64,000 bases of DNA, taken from Flavivirga amylovorans. GTDB taxonomy: Bacteria; Bacteroidota; Bacteroidia; Flavobacteriales; Flavobacteriaceae. Where the stretch lies: positions 620,001 through 684,000 of the forward strand of contig NZ_JAUOEM010000001.1 in the NCBI RefSeq assembly GCF_030540875.1, written 5' to 3'. Under the pieces are notes generated by a model. That model made no database searches, was not told the DNA's origin, and saw only the letters and a program-made list of their open reading frames with translations. Position numbers and translations under genes: made by a program. Below, one piece after another: positions 62,559 to 64,000 of the stretch (position 1 is the first letter of the stretch; each line of letters starts with the position of its first letter).

Positions 62559-63395
62559 ATGAAGAAGATTATTGTACCGATAGATTTTTCTGAACACTCA
62601 GAATACGCTTTAAATACTGCAGCAAAATTAGCTAAAAAGAATAACGCTGAATTATTGGCGCTACATATGTTAGAAATGTCTGAAGTTATGCTTACAGCTG
62701 GAGGAGAAGAACCTCAGAAAGTGATTTATTTTTTAAAATTGGCAGAACAAAGATTCGAAGATTTTCTTAAAAAAGATTATTTAAAAGATATTAAAGTAAC
62801 CCCAATAGTTAAGCACTTTAAAGTGTTTAGTGAAGTTAATGAAATTGCAAAGAAGTATGATGCCGACCTTATCGTTATGGGGTCTCATGGTGCTAGTGGT
62901 GTTAAGGAGTTCTTTATTGGATCTAATACAGAACGTGTGGTAAGAAATGCAGATATTCCAGTGTTGGTTGTTAAGAATCATGTCCCTCAAATTAATTTTG
63001 AAGTAGTTGCTTATGCATGCGACTTTTCCGAAGATTCTATAAAAACATACTTGGATGCTGTTAAAATATTTGAAAAAATGGGTTCTAAAATGTATTTGGT
63101 TTATGTGAATTTACCAAATGACAAGTTTAGAAATTCTTTAGAAATAGAAAGGCTTGCTGTTAATTTCTTTACTAAAGCTGAAGGAAACCTAGATAGAATG
63201 GATGATGTTTATTATACTTCAGATTATAGCGTTGAAGATGGAATTTTAAGTTCTTCAATTAAAATTGGAGCCGATTTAATTGCTATTCCAACACATGGAA
63301 GAAAAGGGTTATCACATTTTTTCCAAGGAAGTGTCGGGGAAGATGTTGCTAATCATTCAACATTGCCCGTTATAACATTTAAAATTAAAAGTTAA
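62559..63395 (+). CDS. Tandem universal stress protein
   Basis: 278 residues with two UspA domains: the first begins KKIIVPIDFSEHSEYALNTA and ends with the nucleotide-loop VMGSHGASGVKEFFIGSNTE; the second, about 145-278, begins VVAYACDFSEDSIKTYLDA and ends with PTHGRKGLSHFFQGSVGED. The G-x2-G-x9-G type ATP motif is partly kept in both. Cytoplasmic stress protein. It lies 83 bp after hemN, so cotranscription is possible, as both would be useful under low oxygen. Confidence 0.92.
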   Translation: MKKIIVPIDFSEHSEYALNTAAKLAKKNNAELLALHMLEMSEVMLTAGGEEPQKVIYFLKLAEQRFEDFLKKDYLKDIKVTPIVKHFKVFSEVNEIAKKYDADLIVMGSHGASGVKEFFIGSNTERVVRNADIPVLVVKNHVPQINFEVVAYACDFSEDSIKTYLDAVKIFEKMGSKMYLVYVNLPNDKFRNSLEIERLAVNFFTKAEGNLDRMDDVYYTSDYSVEDGILSSSIKIGADLIAIPTHGRKGLSHFFQGSVGEDVANHSTLPVITFKIKS

Positions 63396-63426
63396 TTAAG
63401 TAAGTTAGTAATATTTTTATTTGAGC

Positions 63427-63467
63427 ACAGACGGTCTAAGGTAAATCCCTTAGACCGTCTGTTGTTT
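63427..63467. terminator. Strong terminator between the stress-protein and cyclase genes
   Basis: ACAGACGGTCTAAGG (63427-63441) and CCTTAGACCGTCTGT (63448-63462) form a perfect 15-bp stem with a 6-nt loop, followed by TGTTTTAT. It serves the plus-strand gene and may also serve the convergent minus-strand gene. Confidence 0.88.
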
Positions 63468-63505
63468 TATGGGTTATTACACAAATGATTAATCACTTGT
63501 AGCAG

Positions 63506-64000
63506 TTATTTCTTTTCATCGGTCACGATGGCTACTATTCTTAAAGGTGCTCCGGTTCCTCCTTCAATTTTCATAGGTAAGGCAATAATTTCAAATCCAC
63601 TTAGAGGTAATTTATCCAGATTAGTAAGATTCTCAAAAGCAGGAATCTTTTGTTCAAGAAGTGTTACATGGCTTTTGAAATATTCAGATTGACCATAATC
63701 AATACTAGGCGTATCAATACCAATAGCATTAATATTACGATTTTTAACTAACCATTCAGCTGCTTCAGGTGAAAGACCAGGAAAATGCAATAGCTTTACG
63801 GCATCCTCTCCGCGTTTATCGGTTCCTAAGTATTTGATTTTGTCAGAGTAATATTTTGAAAACCCAGTTTGGATTAAAACGATACTTCCATCTGGAATTG
63901 TATTGCCTTGACTTATTTCCCAGGCTTTAAAATCTTCTATACTTACTAGGTAGTCAGGATTGTTGATGGCTTTTGAATATACATCAATCTTGACAGCGGG
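63506..64000 (-). CDS. Cyclase-family (kynurenine formamidase-like) hydrolase, partial
   Basis: The frame is open from the stop at 63506 to the window edge (164 codons visible). Read from the edge, it gives PAVKIDVYSKAINNPDYLVS, a segment VLIQTGFSKYY (the usual VLIRTGW position), HFPGLSPEAAEWLV, then the hallmark AIGIDTPSIDYGQ and the C-terminal ALPMKIEGGTGAPLRIVAI. These match the metal-dependent cyclase/arylformamidase family. The N-terminal metal-ligand motif (HxGTHxD) is beyond the window. Substrate unknown. Confidence 0.88.
   Translation of the reverse strand, partial: PAVKIDVYSKAINNPDYLVSIEDFKAWEISQGNTIPDGSIVLIQTGFSKYYSDKIKYLGTDKRGEDAVKLLHFPGLSPEAAEWLVKNRNINAIGIDTPSIDYGQSEYFKSHVTLLEQKIPAFENLTNLDKLPLSGFEIIALPMKIEGGTGAPLRIVAIVTDEKK

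Overview
The window looks like a chromosomal stretch of a marine-type Flavobacteriaceae (phylum Bacteroidota). The DNA is AT-rich. Several genes have the Bacteroidota -7 promoter element TAnnTTTG. SusC/SusD/SusE proteins, a type 9 secretion C-terminal domain, a PspC/PadR pair, a head-GIN protein and DUF6443/YD-repeat proteins all point the same way. I cannot assign genus or species.

Layout. (1) 1-6683: two HxlR-type regulators, the first cut by the window edge. Each is divergent from a target gene or operon: an NTF2-like protein, and an SDR / MMPL transporter / LolA-like / beta-barrel operon. Both promoters are bracketed by two 17-bp palindromes of the same design. (2) 6684-9161: an AraC-type pseudogene, an orphan ECF sigma factor, thioredoxin reductase and tRNA-Pro(GGG). 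(3) 9186-31414: an alpha-glucan (starch/maltodextrin) utilisation locus. susC-susD-susE and a T9SS-exported GH13 lie on the minus strand. A LacI-family regulator, an MFS sugar transporter, beta-phosphoglucomutase, GH65 maltose phosphorylase, three lipoprotein GH13 enzymes and a GH31 lie on the plus strand. (4) 31593-37032: house-keeping envelope and stress genes (head-GIN, PspC, PadR, DUF4870, DUF4442, AIM24). (5) 37211-37740: degraded DNA holding an M43 metalloprotease remnant. (6) 37724-59231: the most unusual region. A type II secretion / type IV pilus-like machine is split into two arms: a left arm on the minus strand (response regulator, major pseudopilin, prepilin peptidase, GspE, secretin, GspL/PilN-like, PilO-like) and a right arm on the plus strand (IS1-like transposase, two lipoproteins, GspC/PilP-like, PilX-like, two minor pseudopilins, GspF). 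Between them lies a YD-repeat operon: a 994-aa surface protein, a small lipocalin-like protein, a 1482-aa RHS polymorphic toxin and its Imm26-like immunity protein. (7) 59672-64000: YdeI-like, YceI, HemN-like, universal stress protein and a partial cyclase.

Main discovery. All three transcription units of region 6 are preceded by the same element: three 6-bp half-sites in alternating orientation (CCTTAC, GTAAGG, CCTTAC) spaced exactly 11 bp apart, then exactly 21 bp, then TAnnTTT(G/A). This is seen directly in the sequence. It argues that one regulator, most simply the response regulator encoded in the left arm, co-controls the secretion machine and the YD-repeat toxin island, so they may form one functional system. 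No experiment or database search was possible here; family names rest on motif recognition.
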